A DNA stretch of 64,000 bases from Pseudeuparius sepicola (taxonomy: Eukaryota > Arthropoda > Insecta > Coleoptera > Anthribidae): assembly GCA_963920635.1 (NCBI GenBank), contig OY987298.1, forward strand, positions 68,841,949 through 68,905,948, read 5' to 3'. Below, piece after piece: positions 11,651 through 24,211 of the stretch (its first letter is position 1; every line of letters begins with the position of its first letter). The notes under the pieces were generated by a model. The model saw nothing but the letters and a program-made list of their open reading frames with translations. It was not told the origin of the DNA and searched no databases. The position numbers and the translations under genes were made by a program.

Positions 11651-13290
11651 GTGAGGAAGACTTAAAAACTAAAATATGAATTATTGGCAATAACCAAAAG
11701 CAAAGTAGAAGCTTGCTATATGACAATATTAATAATAATATCAATATTAACATAATAATTAAAATCATTCGTTTTATAAAAACTAAATAACAAATAATTA
11801 TATATATTGATATTGTTAAAGTATTTGAAATAACTGTCAGATTTTGAATTTCCGTAATAATTTCAGCCAATTGATAAAACGTCGAATATATACCTATTAT
11901 TGGGCTAATAGTGTGATAAATCGAATGTGCACAAAGGTTAATTTATAGGAATCTAACCTTGATGTGCACCTTATTTTTTGAGGTTAGGTACCAACTGATA
12001 ATCACATTTCAATATGTTATTATTGCCATGGTATAGCAACTTGCGATCGGAGCTATAATTTGCATAAGCGAGTCTAAGCATTGCTTAGGGGCCCGGGCTC
12101 AAAGGGGAGCCCTATGTGATTTTTTATGACGCATTTAAACTTTTTTTTGTCCTCATAATTTCTACAAAATTTCGCCTGCGGCGCCTTTTTAATAACTAAA
12201 CATTTCTACATTTTAATAATAGGATATGCAGAATATAAGACGACACAGTGCTTAAAAGTAGATGGTAACTAACTTATGGACTTTCGGTCCCTTTAAAAGG
12301 ACATGATAATTCAAATTGGATGTCGCAAAACATTATAATCACTAACTTAAATGTTTACTTCCACATGGCTATGGAATGTTGAGTACCTATTGCTATTGAT
12401 AATACATACCTAATCATTATAGAATTTTTGTCAGTTGAGAATCAACAATAAAAACCTTGTGACAAAAGTGTCTTTTTATAAAATGAAAAAGATTAACGCC
12501 TTTGCTTACTGAACAAATGATTAAGGGCCCATAATTAACAAAGAAAAATTAACAACAGTTGATTGACGTAATATTTTGGGTTCATATAGGTAACTTCGAA
12601 TTGGGTTCTTTCATTTAGACAGTTATTTGATCTTTAAAATTTAAAATTTCCTGTCCGCGGCGTAATTTTTAGTTTTTTTATTAGCAAACCAAGTTTAGCT
12701 ACGGCCCTGGAGGCATCAGTTGCGCCTCGCTTGTGATATAGGAAAAAACATTTTTAATTTTATATTATGTTTATTACAGATTATACACGGTGTAACTAAA
12801 ATGCTAAAAATAATGGCGGATTTTCGTTTTCGAAATACACGGCCTTAAATAAGTGGTAATGGTAATGATACTGGAGATGAAAAAAATATGGATTGTTTTA
12901 AATTGCAGTAAAACGGCTAAAGAGATTTTGTCAAAATTCTTTTGAAGTAGGTATTGTCCACGCATATTTGTAAGTAGGTAGGTAATGTGTTTATTAACAG
13001 ATCTAGTGAACTTACCTGTGAAGATCGATCGTTTTTAGCCACGATATTTAAAGACCAAAATTCCCCATAGGCCCCTGCCCTCGCCTGCCGGCCTGCCCCA
13101 TATTCTCTAACCCCATACCTATATTTTTGTATAAAACTAACATTAAGTTAAAATACCTAGTATATCTCAACTTAGTATTTTTGTTTTCGTTACAAAATTA
13201 GGGTTTGAAGTTTATTTTTTCAGGACATTTTGTGAACGGTTTCAACAATTACTCCGACTACCTATGTCGTTTTTAAAAGCTTTTATTTAA
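11651..13290. other. Reductase downstream region, no exon found
   Basis: AT-rich DNA. A 'cttaggggcccgggctc' segment near 12085 resembles one at 17283 and hints at dispersed repeat fragments. No coding signal recognised. Confidence 0.5.
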
Positions 13291-13296
13291 CTTGCA

Positions 13297-13324
13297 ATGT
13301 ATGTATGTATGTATGTATGTATGT
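13297..13324. repeat. (ATGT)n microsatellite
   Basis: About seven ATGT units, preceded by 'aagcttttatttaacttgca'. It sits 50 bp before the 122-bp minisatellite; the pair probably forms one repeat element. Confidence 0.9.
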
Positions 13325-13373
13325 AATTTGTTCGGGTGGAATCTTGCAACTCAATTTTGAAGCAGATATCTTC

Positions 13374-13966
13374 AACCGATCGAGCTGAAATTTTGTACAC
13401 ACGTTTAATTTGGATGACAATGCATGATTATATGTGTGACGTCATTCTAAATCCAACATGGCGGATCACCCAAGATGGCGGACTAGTTAAATTTCAACCG
13501 ATCGAGCTGAAATTTTGTACACACGTTTAATTTGGATGACAATGCATGATTATATGTGTGACGTCATTCTAAATCCAACATGGCGGAACACTCAAGATGG
13601 CGGACTAGTTAAATTTCAACCGATCGAGCTGAAATTTTGTACACACGTTTAATTTGGATGACAATGCATGATTATATGTGTGACGTCATTCTAAATCCAA
13701 CATGGCGGAACACTCAAGATGGCGGACTAGTTAAATTTCAACCGATCGAGCTGAAATTTTGTACACACGTTTAATTTGGATGACAATGCATGATTATATG
13801 TGTGACGTCATTCTAAATCCAACATGGCGGAACACTCAAGATGGCGGACTAGTTAAATTTCAACCGATCGAGCTGAAATTTTGTACACACGTTTAATTTG
13901 GATGACAATGCATGATTATATGTGTGACGTCATTCTAAATCCAACATGGCGGAACACCCAAGATGG
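13374..13966. repeat. 122-bp minisatellite, about 4.9 copies
   Basis: The phrase aaccgatcgagctgaaattt starts at 13374, 13496, 13618, 13740 and 13862, an exact 122-bp step. Copies are nearly identical and each contains tgacgtca and two 'catggcgga/agatggcgg' boxes. The last copy breaks off at 'cccaagatgg'. 122 is not a multiple of three, so it is non-coding. Confidence 0.95.
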
Positions 13967-14090
13967 TCATTAGAAGGTCTCCTCATTGAAGAGCTAGACT
14001 GTTCTAAACTAACCGGCAAACGACCTTGCAACAATGATGCGTTAACTGAGATGAATAGACTCAGACACCTGACCAAACTAAAAATTACAA

Positions 14091-14421
14091 AATAAATTAA
14101 AAGTAAAAAAATATTTTTAAAAAAAGCTTTTATTTAAATGCGCTAAAAAGAATAAAATAATCTTTTCTTTTAAAACTTTTACTATCAACTTATAACGTCA
14201 TTCCACAATTTATATGATATAAAAGCTTGTCGCGAGATTTAAGTAGTGGTATTTACTTAGTTTGAAAACTTAAATCTCGCGACAAGCTTTTATATCATAT
14301 AAATTGTGGAATGACGTTATAAGTTGATAGTAAAAGTTTTAAAAGAAAAGATTATTTTATTCTTTTTAGCGCATTTAAATAAAAGCTTTTTTTAAACATA
14401 TTTTTTTACTTTTAATTTATT
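14091..14421. repeat. Near-perfect palindrome (153-bp arms, 25-bp loop)
   Basis: Arms 14091-14243 and 14269-14421 are inverted copies with only one or two differences. Each includes 'ataaaagctt', 'gaatgacgttataagttgat' and a 'ctcgcgacaagctttt' stem close to the loop. Such low divergence implies a young foldback insertion. Transcribed, it would form a long hairpin RNA. Confidence 0.9.
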
Positions 14422-17400
14422 ATTCTTTGGTTTATGGTTTAAAGAAAGGCACGCAACGACTTGGAGAGACCCGCCTACCAGGACTTAAGAAAGCCCTCCT
14501 CAGTTCAAGTTTTAGAGGAGTCCTTCGTTTAGGAGTTAAGGTTAAGGAAGCTCACCAGTTCACGGCTTAAAAGATCCCGCTTATGTGGGCTTAAGCTTAA
14601 GGTAGCCCCAGGTATTAGATGTCGGAGCGTAATGAAGCCCGACGTGTCACGTCCTAGAAGCCGTGTACCAATTGCACGCCTCTGGTGATGCCGCCGCTGG
14701 TTTAAGGAATAAGGAAGCTCGCTTTAGCTCAGCGCTTAAAAAAGCCCGTTTATGTCAAGGTTCGTAGAGGCATAGGTTGCATGGTAACTCTTGAATCAAT
14801 CCGCGCACAGCGCGGGAATGACGTCAGCCAGTTGCCCGTTTAAATTTACAGGAAATTGAAATCACTAGGTATTTTTGTTCCCTTTATTATTTCTTTACAC
14901 TTCAGACGTCTATATATACGAAATTAGGGAGTAGGTATGATTATTTTCCGACAGTATAATTTTTATGGCTGAAAATTAAACAGAAAATATAAGTTCGGTT
15001 TATATTTTTATACGTACCTATAATATAAAATTATCTTACAAGGTGATACTTACTAAAAGCAATATCTTTTCTTGAAATTAATTATTAATGGAAGTAACAA
15101 AAAACTGTGATATGGTAGGTCCTTGTGTTTGACATAAATAATAATTAAGAAATCATTAAATTGTTTAAATAAAGTCAATCTTATGCTGAAGTAAAACAAA
15201 GGCAAATAAATACCTACATTTTATTGATATATATTTTAATTAATAATCAATTCATTATACATATAAACATTTTAAAAACAATTAACTTTACCAAATTTTT
15301 GAATGTTTATTTTAAATACAAAATTATACAAAATAAGAACATATTAACGTATAATACAATACAAAATACTTTTTATAATGTATACCCTTTTGCGATGACT
15401 TTCGAGCGGTATTAAGGAATAGGTTTTGTGGCGCAGCCCATTGTTGCAATGCGTAGGACAATTATGGTCTTTGATCGTGGCTAAAAAGGCGTGCTACGTG
15501 GCAGTTCTTTTGGTGATGTCTTCGGACCAGACGTCGTTGTGTAATTTACATTATTATCAGTAGGTAGTATGAAAGTGTTTCCGATACGTGGTATACCTAC
15601 ATATGTACATGGTATGACATTTTGTAAATTATCTTAAAAACGATTGTAATGTCTTTTTGTTTATTCTATTTAGGTAGTTATTATTGCTTTTACTTTGTTT
15701 TGCTCAGGCGCCAGATTTGTTTTGTGGTTTACTCCACGTAGGTAGTTCTCAGAAGGAGAAGAAAATTCTAGGCGTTCAACGCTGTCAGTTTTAAAGGGTG
15801 AGGGTGAAATAAAACATGGTTTCTGACATATTCGGTTTATTAATCAAATCCCTAATATAAATATCGACTGTAATTTGATTAGGTAAATGTTAATTAAGTT
15901 AAACAATCGCCTAAGGCTCGGATTTCGGTGCCGGGTGTTTCCTGTAAAAATTGTCTGTATAAATTAAGGTGCAATAAAGAAATCTGAATACGCGGTAAGC
16001 GGGATTTTATGGCCTTTTGATAACACTACGGAAAACGGGGGAACTTCGCAGAGCGTTGCGGAGCCCAGTCAGAAGGCTCAGAACCACCTCGTTAAACCAG
16101 GAGAGTTGTGCTACTGCCCTTCTCTCAGAATAACGTGAAGTATCATTTACTATTATCAAGCGATGGAGTTATGTTACGTCCTTCCACCGCAGGATAATAT
16201 TTTCTTCGTTTTGTACCAGACACAAACTCAGAAATCTCCCGTCAAAGTAATGCTAGTGCCCGTTTACGGGGAGATCGCCTGGAGTTTATGGCAACGGTTA
16301 GAATTATCGGGATATTAGCCAAAAATCAGCAGAAGTCAAATTATTACAATCGGAAAACAATATCAAGTTTCTTACCCTTGGTCGGTTGGTGGTTGGTGGC
16401 TCGAAGTCAAACTGCCGGAACGGCCCGAACTGCTTTTCGGCTGGTCGGCGGCTTTATTTATACTTGCTGGGCGTGGGCGGGTCCTGGTTTTTGCGGAAGA
16501 ATTTGGCGGGAAACCGCTCTGGCGCGGCCAGTGCCTCGACGTTGGCCGTGACTAGCTTGGGCCGGGAACTAGTCGGAGCGTCCTTACGCAACCCTAGTAC
16601 TGAACCTAGACAGCGGAGAATGGGCTCTATGGCTCAAAAATTTAGAAACGTTGTTTTAACCCTCGGAACAACAGAACGACAGTTTATCTACTAAAATAAG
16701 CTCCCAAAATTAAATAATTGATTAATAAATTAAATTATACCCCGGAAAACAAAAAAAAATTGTAATAGTTTGAAAATAATAATAAAAAAATAGTAACTTC
16801 GTTACACGTGAATCAAACAACATGCTTCAAGAATAGATTTTTTGTAAAACATTGAGTGCTCATCGTAATCATGACCCATATTATAAACCTTGAAAGAAAA
16901 AAATGGGGATGAAAATTACCAAATACCTACGCCCTTGTGCGTGCGTCCCTGTTAGTGCCAAATCTATGGCATGCACACGTGTTTGTACAAAACCAAAACC
17001 AAGAGCCGTATAGGTATCAAATTTTAAGAAAATTGCATAAGCGTTTTACGGCAATTTAAAAGAATCCATATTTTTCCATTGCCATTTAACACCGTTAGCG
17101 ATCTAAAATAAAACGTTTTCGGACACATGTTATAATATGAACGTTATTGTCAATTTGCGAGATAGAATCCGCAATTAAATTATGGCCAAGTACTTTACTT
17201 ACACCCTATATAATGATTTTTAAATGAAATAAAAGGACTGTTGCGATTTTTTAAAATGTATACCTAATGTTGAAAGGGGCTACTTTCAATATTTGCTTAG
17301 GGGCCCGAGGTACTCAAACACCGCATCTGTTGCGCTATCACTCCGATTTGCTCCGTGGCGGAAAACGCAATGAGAAATATGGTGCGCTTTGATCACACAA

Positions 17401-18478
17401 ATTATGCCTTTAATTTTTAACATACAATTCTGGTAAAGTAGGCCTAATGCAATTAGTTTTGCCCACAAATTTTATTAATAATTTTTTTCGCTAATTTTGT
17501 TGATTTTTAAAAATATCTGGAAAAGTAGGCCATGAATTTCGAAGCTAGTCCATCAAAAAGGTTCTCTCAAATAAAGTTCAAGTAAAGTTCTCCTACTAAA
17601 GGAAAAATTCGCCAGTAAGAATTATTATTAATAATAATACTCACCCTCACAATATTCCAAACTAGGAGTACCCCAGAAACAACTAATGCTTGTGCGGGGT
17701 ATTGTATGTGCATACGTTGTATGTTGACCAAACTATTAAGAGATTGAAAAATAGTGTACAATTCAGTAAAAAGCTTTTACTGGTGTTTGTCTCAGTCAAA
17801 ACCTGCTCTGAATGAATGCGAGTTTTGATAGAAATGATATTGTTTCGTTACATGCAAATTTTAAAGTGTAAGTAGGTACCACATCTACAAAGTACATATT
17901 TTTCGCATAGATACTTCAGAGGAACGCATATTTTCGTCAAAGAAAAGAATAATTTTTATTTTTTATTTATTTTATTTTCTAGTTATTTTTTCATTCGATT
18001 TTTATATTAACCAGAAACTAAAATTGAAACGATTGATAGGTACCTACATCTTTTTACGAGCAAGTACATGAACCAAAAAGAGGAGAGAGATCCTAGATTC
18101 AAAAAGGTTAAGACATTTTAAACCATGTGAACTGCCGTAGATGGCGCCTCCTATAAAAGCTATGCCAGTATTTGAATTCCTCGCTCCAAAAGAACCCCAG
18201 TTACCAAACTTAGTGCAAATATTTCGGTTCATTCAAAAGTCATTTTAAATATGCGTTTTTGACCCCACCTTTATTTGAACTTGTCATCTTGTTGATATAT
18301 GGAGAATCGAAGTCTAAGTTCAATTATTACTCGTAGTATTCACTCTAATTCTATGTAGTTTCAAGAGTTATGTTAAAAAAATCTTCAAGGGCAAACCCAT
18401 CAATTTCATTTGGAATTTTGTTCTAACAATGCGTTCTCTATATAGTAATTACCTACTTTAAAACAGTAGGTACCTATA
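14422..18478. other. Intergenic DNA without a supported gene
   Basis: 14450-14770 repeats a loose motif (ggcttaa/aagcccgc), perhaps a decayed repeat. 15420-16690 is somewhat GC-richer with overlapping open frames but no recognisable protein. 17280-17320 shares 'cttaggggcccg' with 12085. The rest is AT-rich. Confidence 0.45.
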
Positions 18479-18631
18479 TACAGGGTGTTCCTTAATAACA
18501 TGCTAATACTTAAGGGGGTTAGTAGAGATACTAAGAGAGCACCGGACCAGACTTGTCGAAACCTGTCTGGTCTGGTACTCTCCTAGGTTTTGACCGTCTC
18601 CCCACTCTCTGCCCACTCCTATTAAAACAGC

Positions 18632-18666
18632 TAAATAGGAGAGGTTCAACTAAGATCTCATCAGAC
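18632..18666 (+). promoter_or_regulatory. Core promoter of arm-tip gene (left copy)
   Basis: TAAATAGG at 18632 is followed 31 bp later by an initiator-like TCAGAC (A at 18663), 22 bp before the ATG at 18685. The Polinton gene at 52223 has the same arrangement. The mirror copy is at 35476-35510. Confidence 0.6.
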
Positions 18667-18684
18667 ACGCAGATCATTTACAAC

Positions 18685-18975
18685 ATGTCCTTCTTAAATA
18701 GTTTAAACAATTTGTTGGTGAAAAATCTGGTGAATGTTCGGGATTTGGAAGTAAATAAAAAATTTGAGATCCAGTGTTTTAAGAGAATAAATACCAAGTT
18801 TGGGGAAAAGGTAGTGGCGGAATTTGCCGACTTCAAGACTATCCTGCCTCAGCGTTTTACGGAGCAATTAACTCGAGAGCGAATTGACGAATTGAATGGT
18901 GACGACAAAAGGTATTTTTTAACAAGCTTGGGGCCCGTCGGCAAGACTACAAATATTATATTTTCTGAAGCATGA
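18685..18975 (+). CDS. Arm-tip small protein, TKFGE/LPQRFT family (left copy)
   Basis: A 96-residue protein starting MSFLNSLNNLLVKNL. A strongly patterned middle follows: a KKFEIQCF strand, INTKFGEKVVAEF, then TILPQRFTEQL and a C-terminal SLGPVGKTTNIIF. Homologues of similar length lie at 61945 and 52223. The alternation of strands around TKFGE...LPQR would suit an OB-like nucleic-acid-binding fold; that is inference only. An upstream in-frame ATG at 18553 lies before the predicted transcription start, so ATG 18685 is chosen; its start also matches the homologue at 61945. The stop codon overlaps the next start as ATGA. Function unknown. Confidence 0.75.
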   Translation: MSFLNSLNNLLVKNLVNVRDLEVNKKFEIQCFKRINTKFGEKVVAEFADFKTILPQRFTEQLTRERIDELNGDDKRYFLTSLGPVGKTTNIIFSEA

Positions 18976-19073
18976 GCGAGAGACTGCGGCGATATATGGA
19001 GGCACTCGAAGAGCTGAGACGCTTGATTATTATGTATGAACTAACTAAAAAGTTTAGAAATGTAAAATTGTAA
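18972..19073 (+). CDS. 33-residue basic helical protein coupled to the tip gene (left copy)
   Basis: A tiny frame beginning in the ATGA overlap with the previous gene: MSERLRRYMEALEELRRLII, then MYELTKKFRNVKL and a stop. It is charged and probably one long helix. The ORF at 62252-62398, which follows the homologous gene in the Polinton, ends with the matching pattern YRKSLQELKFEIILYELNKK...VDNIKL. Conservation of sequence, order and overlap in two elements argues that it is translated, perhaps by reinitiation. Confidence 0.65.
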   Translation: MSERLRRYMEALEELRRLIIMYELTKKFRNVKL

Positions 19074-19479
19074 AAATAAAAAATATTATTTGTTTGTGTG
19101 TTTTTTATTTCTCTAAGATTTCTCAATCCAATGCCGGTTGTTAGGCAATTTTGCTTCAATTATGTCCGGACACAAATATTCTGACAATTTAAACAGCAAA
19201 ACATAAAAAATTGACTAGTGAATTATCCAGTGAGAAAATATTCTACATAATATCCAATTGGGCAATTGCTCAAGTCGGTCCTCCAAATTTCTCGAATATG
19301 CGTTTTTCCAAAATATTGTTTGTGTTTTTTACTTCGGATTTGAGGGGTATATCGATTGGTTTGATGCCGAGGGGTGAGAAAATATTGTCTGTGTTTTTTA
19401 CTTCGGATTTGAGGGGAATATCGATTGGTTTGATGCTGAGGGGTGAGAGGTTCGACCAACAGAGAAGTAAAAAATTCTA

Positions 19480-19985
19480 GAGTTTTAAGAGGATAAATAT
19501 TAACACGTTGACTGCCATGTGTATATATATTATGCACAGATTGGTCTGGTGCTGCGGGTCGAGCAACAGAGAAGTAAAAAATTCGAGAGTTTTAAGAGGA
19601 TAAATATGAACACGTTGACTGCCATGTGTATATAATATTATGCATAGATTCATCTGCTGCTGCGGTTCGATTAACAGAGAAGTAAAAAATTCGAGATTTT
19701 TAAGAGGATAAATATTAACACGCCTTGTGTATATATATTATGCACAGATTGGTCTGCTGCTGCGGTTCGATCAACAGAGGAGTAAAAAAATTCGAGAGTT
19801 TTAAGAGGATAAATATTAACACGTTGACTGCCATGTGTATATATATTATGCACAGATTGGTCTGGTGCTGCGGGTCGATCAACAGCGAAGTAAAAAATTC
19901 GAGTGTTTTAAGAGGATAACTATTAACACGCCTTGTGTATATTATGCACGGGTCTGGTTCTGCGGTTCGATCAGGTAAAAAATTC
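19480..19985. repeat. ~105-bp tandem repeat in left arm
   Basis: Units contain 'aacacgttgactgccatgtg', a (ta)n stretch, 'ttatgcacagattggtct', 'ctgcggttcgatcaacagag' and 'aattcgagagttttaagagg'. They begin near 19500, 19608, 19716, 19817 and 19922 (steps of about 101-108 bp). The right arm has about one more unit, so this array is the main length difference between the arms. Just upstream, 19315-19450 has a ~60-bp duplication around 'tgtgttttttacttcggatt'. Confidence 0.9.
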
Positions 19986-20827
19986 GAGTCTTAAGAGGAT
20001 AGTGGTTGTCGAATTTGCATGAATGGCTTTCAGGCTGCGGCCATGGAGGCAATGTCTGAGAAGCATGATTATGAGCGAAATAAAAAGTTTAAATTATGAA
20101 AATATTTGTTAATAATAGTTAAAATAGTCCTCAAGTTGTGTGAATTTCAGATGATAGAACTTGTCAGGAAAAAATCAATACTACGGCAGAGCGCCCATAA
20201 TCGGCCGCCGTAGGGCTCCGCATCATAAACCCTCTAAAGGGGCCATTTACCGCAAAGGATTGCTTCAAGAATTTTGTCTGAAGTTTTAAACGTGGGAATA
20301 TGTCGCGTATTTAGTTTTTCTACATAGATGATTTTAATTTGGTCTGTAGTACCATGATTGTTTAAATCTAAAAAATAACTTATTATTTGTTACATGAGTA
20401 GTACCATGATGGTTTAAATCTGTTTATTATTAATGAGTAGCACCGTGATTAAATCTAAAAAATAACTTTATATAGCTAACGCCCTCTGGGTGCCAGCGTC
20501 TGCTTTACTGGTCGAGAAATTTTAACCGTTACTAATGGCTGGGTGAATTTCTATTGAAACAGCTTGGAGACTATTCGAGCGCCGGTATTTTGTATTCTTT
20601 TTCTTCCTCGGTCCGCCAGATGGGTCTAGTGTGCAACTTCCCGACACGAGCTTGTTTGAAATAGATAAGTTCTTGTCCTAGACCTCTCAACGGTCGAGCT
20701 GGGGTTCAAAAGGTACAGCACTATTAGATATTAGTCAGTTATCAAGGAACCCCAATCAGCTCCCCGCCCCTTCTCCGTCACAATTCCGTCCGATCTGTAC
20801 AGTTCCAGAAGGAATGGTCTGTCGGTT

Positions 20828-20858
20828 GGGGAACCGCCACCCTTTTTTTGGGTGGCGG
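20828..20858. repeat. GC-rich hairpin in arm
   Basis: 'ccgccaccc' and 'gggtggcgg' flank a short T-rich loop; a poly-G run follows. The mirror copy is at about 33150-33180. It could be a structured RNA end or simply a repeat; role unknown. Confidence 0.6.
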
Positions 20859-23800
20859 GGGGGGATTAATAAAACCTCGAACCCCCCGCGCGAGGCTCGG
20901 CAATAATGTATCTGCTAGATCCAGCTCTATGTTAAAAATGTTCGATCTAATGAAGTAAACATTTTTGCAGTCCTATTGGACTCTAAGTATATCCTGACTC
21001 GAAATATAACAGTCACATTCAAACAGAATTATGCAATAACTTTTTTTGAATATGCATGTTTATCATCCGGTATATTGTCCGGATGCGGCACGTGCCAAGC
21101 AGAGGATATTACCTAGACCCATAGACCTTACTCTCCCTTAAAGATTTATGACTTGGCAATTATAGCTTCTTCGGTACAATAAGGTACGTAATAAATATTC
21201 TTGGCGATAAAAACCTTAACACGTTGAGTGTCGAACTTGCCCAACGCGCCATGTGCATATTCAGGCAGCGCTTTATGTCAGGCTGCGTAATGTGCATATG
21301 TACCGTGCAGGAATCTGATGGTGCGGCATGGAATTAACACCATCTTAGTTGGTGATATCTTACTATTTTGATTTTTGTTAGATATTAGCTGTGGTACTAT
21401 AAATAACTAAATACAGGGAAATAAATGAACTGCGGTGGTGGTTAAAAAAGCACGAACCCCTCGCGCGAGGCTCGGCAATAATGTATCTGCTAGATCCAGC
21501 TCTATGTTAAAAATGTTCGATCTTATTATTTTGTCAGTTTAGAAATCCTACTCTCCATTCAATATTAAAAACTTGATTTTCAAACAAATTATAAAAGGAG
21601 CATGCACGCTTAGATTCCCTGACTTAGAATAAAATTTAAAAGATTTGTTATACAATTTCAAATCTGACGTTGAACTTGATCTACTTGAAGTATTTTTTCA
21701 AAATATGAAGATAGTCAAATTCTAAACACATTTGCAAGTGATCATCACATGTTTGAATACACGATGTATTATTTCAAATGTTGGATCTAATATAATAAAG
21801 TAAAAATTTTGACAGTTTACCTAATAGCACAGAATAAATAGCTTTGCAACAGAAGCCTCCTTACGGACATGTATCAAAAATAAGCGAGTCTCCATTTCAA
21901 TTTACAGAAAGACAAACAGTATATTAATCATAAATTTGGTTCTAATACAATATCTTTGCTATGTAGATTAACGTAAAATCGAATAAAATGCAAATTATTC
22001 ATGACTTTAGAAGATATTTCGCTAAAAAGCGAGTCTCCTTTTGACACATGTCGCTAAGAAATTGTCTGTATTACTCGTTAGTCTGTGCTAATAGGACCTC
22101 CCAACTCGATAATCCAGCTATAAAAGTCGCATTCAGGATTATGCTTTTTCAATATCCAGGTATATCATCGCGGCACGTGCCGCAGAGGGTATTGGACCTA
22201 TAGACCTGTAATTATTATTCTCACTTCAAGATTTATGACTTAGCAATTATAGCTTCTTCGGTACAATAAGGTATAATAACGTATTCGAAGTTCTCGGATT
22301 GTAGCACCGTGTATGTTTAACATTAATAGGAAACTTAGCATAATAAAATACAGTAAAATTTTTTAATTATTTATTAATGAAAAATATTCTTATTCTAATT
22401 TTGTCTCATATACAAGAGGATTGAAGCAAACTTTAATTTTAGAATCTATGCAATTTGAGTTCGATGTTGTCGATATTTATAATGGAATTTAAATAATTAC
22501 AACCTATTAAGTCTCACACATCACAAGTTTTACACAATTTGTATGCAAAACCTTGTATGAATGTATGCAAAACCTTGAAAGTCGCAAAAATTGGACGCAA
22601 CTCGCAAGCAACGCAAGATGTATGCAAATCCTTGAGAGAAGCAAAAATTGGACTCGCAAGCTGTATATATAGTACGCAATTAAAAGACATTTGACCTACC
22701 TTGAAAGCTAATGGACATTTTTTCGACTTTTAAGTGTTAACTACTATAGTTACTTTTCGAAAGAGAGAGTACCTGCGAGCTGTTTCAACAAACTGAGCGG
22801 TATAATACATGTAAAAAATTATAAGTTAAAGTTTAAGCTTAGGAATCATTCATAATATAGCAATTTTCCGATTATAAATTCATACTTGCAAAAACATCTT
22901 AGTTTGAGGGAAGAGTCGCGTATAAACATAATAAGTACCACATACCCACCAAATGTCTCACCAAAATTGTCATATTTTCTCACCTGTTGTGTGGAGAAAT
23001 AAACAAAACATCGTAGCCTCAACGGAGCCGAAGACCCTGTGTAATTTCTGAAACTAAGTATCCAGTTGTGCCATCAAAGTTTTCTTCTTCTTAAAATAAG
23101 CTACGTTTTTGCTAAATTTGTTTTTTATATTGTGCCGATTTGCAGCATCACTTAGCTGTCTACTGACACATCTTTACGTTTTAGGACGCAAAATCGCGGT
23201 ACTAAAAAATCATCCTGTATAGAAAAGTTGATCGGTTAAAGTTACAAAAACAGATTCTAAAAACAATAATATGAATGTTACACATCCAGATCCTGACGTT
23301 TCAAAACTTAAACAGACGTTAAACAAAAATTGAAATGAGTTTCTATAGTCTACTTGTCTTGGAAATTTGTAAATAATAGTAAAATCTTTTTTCATCCTAG
23401 GCGTTTGTAAGGCAAAATACTAACCATACAGTATGCGCAGGGAAAATGTAAGACCTGTGATACCTAGAATATATGTTTTATGGTAGAATTATGGTGTATT
23501 GAACTTATTCGTTTCCCAAAGCACCACATGTTTCATACAAGCTGGCGGTACAACTTTTTGATGCAGGTGAAAGCGACGTTAATCTAGAACGATCCAATTG
23601 CTATTGTATTATTTTTTGGACACAATTTATGACGGCTTTACACTATCAGGTGAAGGGTACCCCTTCAGACGTATTGCCCACCATAAAGCATGTCACAAAA
23701 GTATATTGTCCGTTTTAGAAAGTCCAAACATCCCCAAAGCGAGCTGTTTAAATATTAAATCATTTAGAATATACAGGCAATTTGTAGATATACATGTATC

Positions 23801-24211
23801 CTTTTTCCCTTAACTCGAGGTGCTTAGGTATAAACTTCAATAACTCTATGCAAAAAAACATGTATATTTGCTACATATGCAGCATTTCGTACTCTAACTC
23901 GAGGTAATTATAAGACATATTTTTATTAAGATAGAAATGAACCCTACAGAAAAATTTAGAACAAAATTCCTAAAATATAAACTAACCTCAGATGCTTTTA
24001 ACTGAAAAAATCTTTGCTGTGTAGAAGAAGTTGTAACAAACAACATACTTATAAAATATACTCTCAATTCATACAAAACCATCTATTTTTTAACATGTTG
24101 ACTGTCATGGGCATATATGCACAGACAACTTGCACGCCATTTGTATATTCACAGCGCTTTATGTCAGACCGCGTAATGTGCATACCGTGCATTTCTTATG
24201 GGGAATCTGTT

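Larger units (their letters stand above)
18521..24211 (+). repeat. Left inverted arm of the 17-kb element
   Basis: Base x corresponds to 54142-x in the right arm, until a copy-number change in the ~105-bp tandem array shifts the offset by 130 bp. Homology ends at 'gggaatctgtt' (24211). The arm carries the two tip genes, the tandem array, a GC hairpin at 20828-20858, direct duplications (20873-20945 with 21449-21525; parts of 20990-21190 with 22130-22280) and two piggyBac-end-like segments (21220-21350 and 24090-24211, starting ttaacacgttgag or ttaacatgttgact). 22550-22670 has a 'gcaaaaattgga' duplication. No other gene was found in 20.0-24.2 kb. Confidence 0.9.

Noticed and set aside
16288..16694. 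GC-rich overlapping frames
   Set aside because: Composition-driven open frames (Arg/Gly/Trp-rich) without any recognisable domain.
18553..18684. 44-residue N-terminal extension of the tip protein
   Set aside because: It lies upstream of the predicted transcription start, and the homologue at 61945 begins at the equivalent of ATG 18685.
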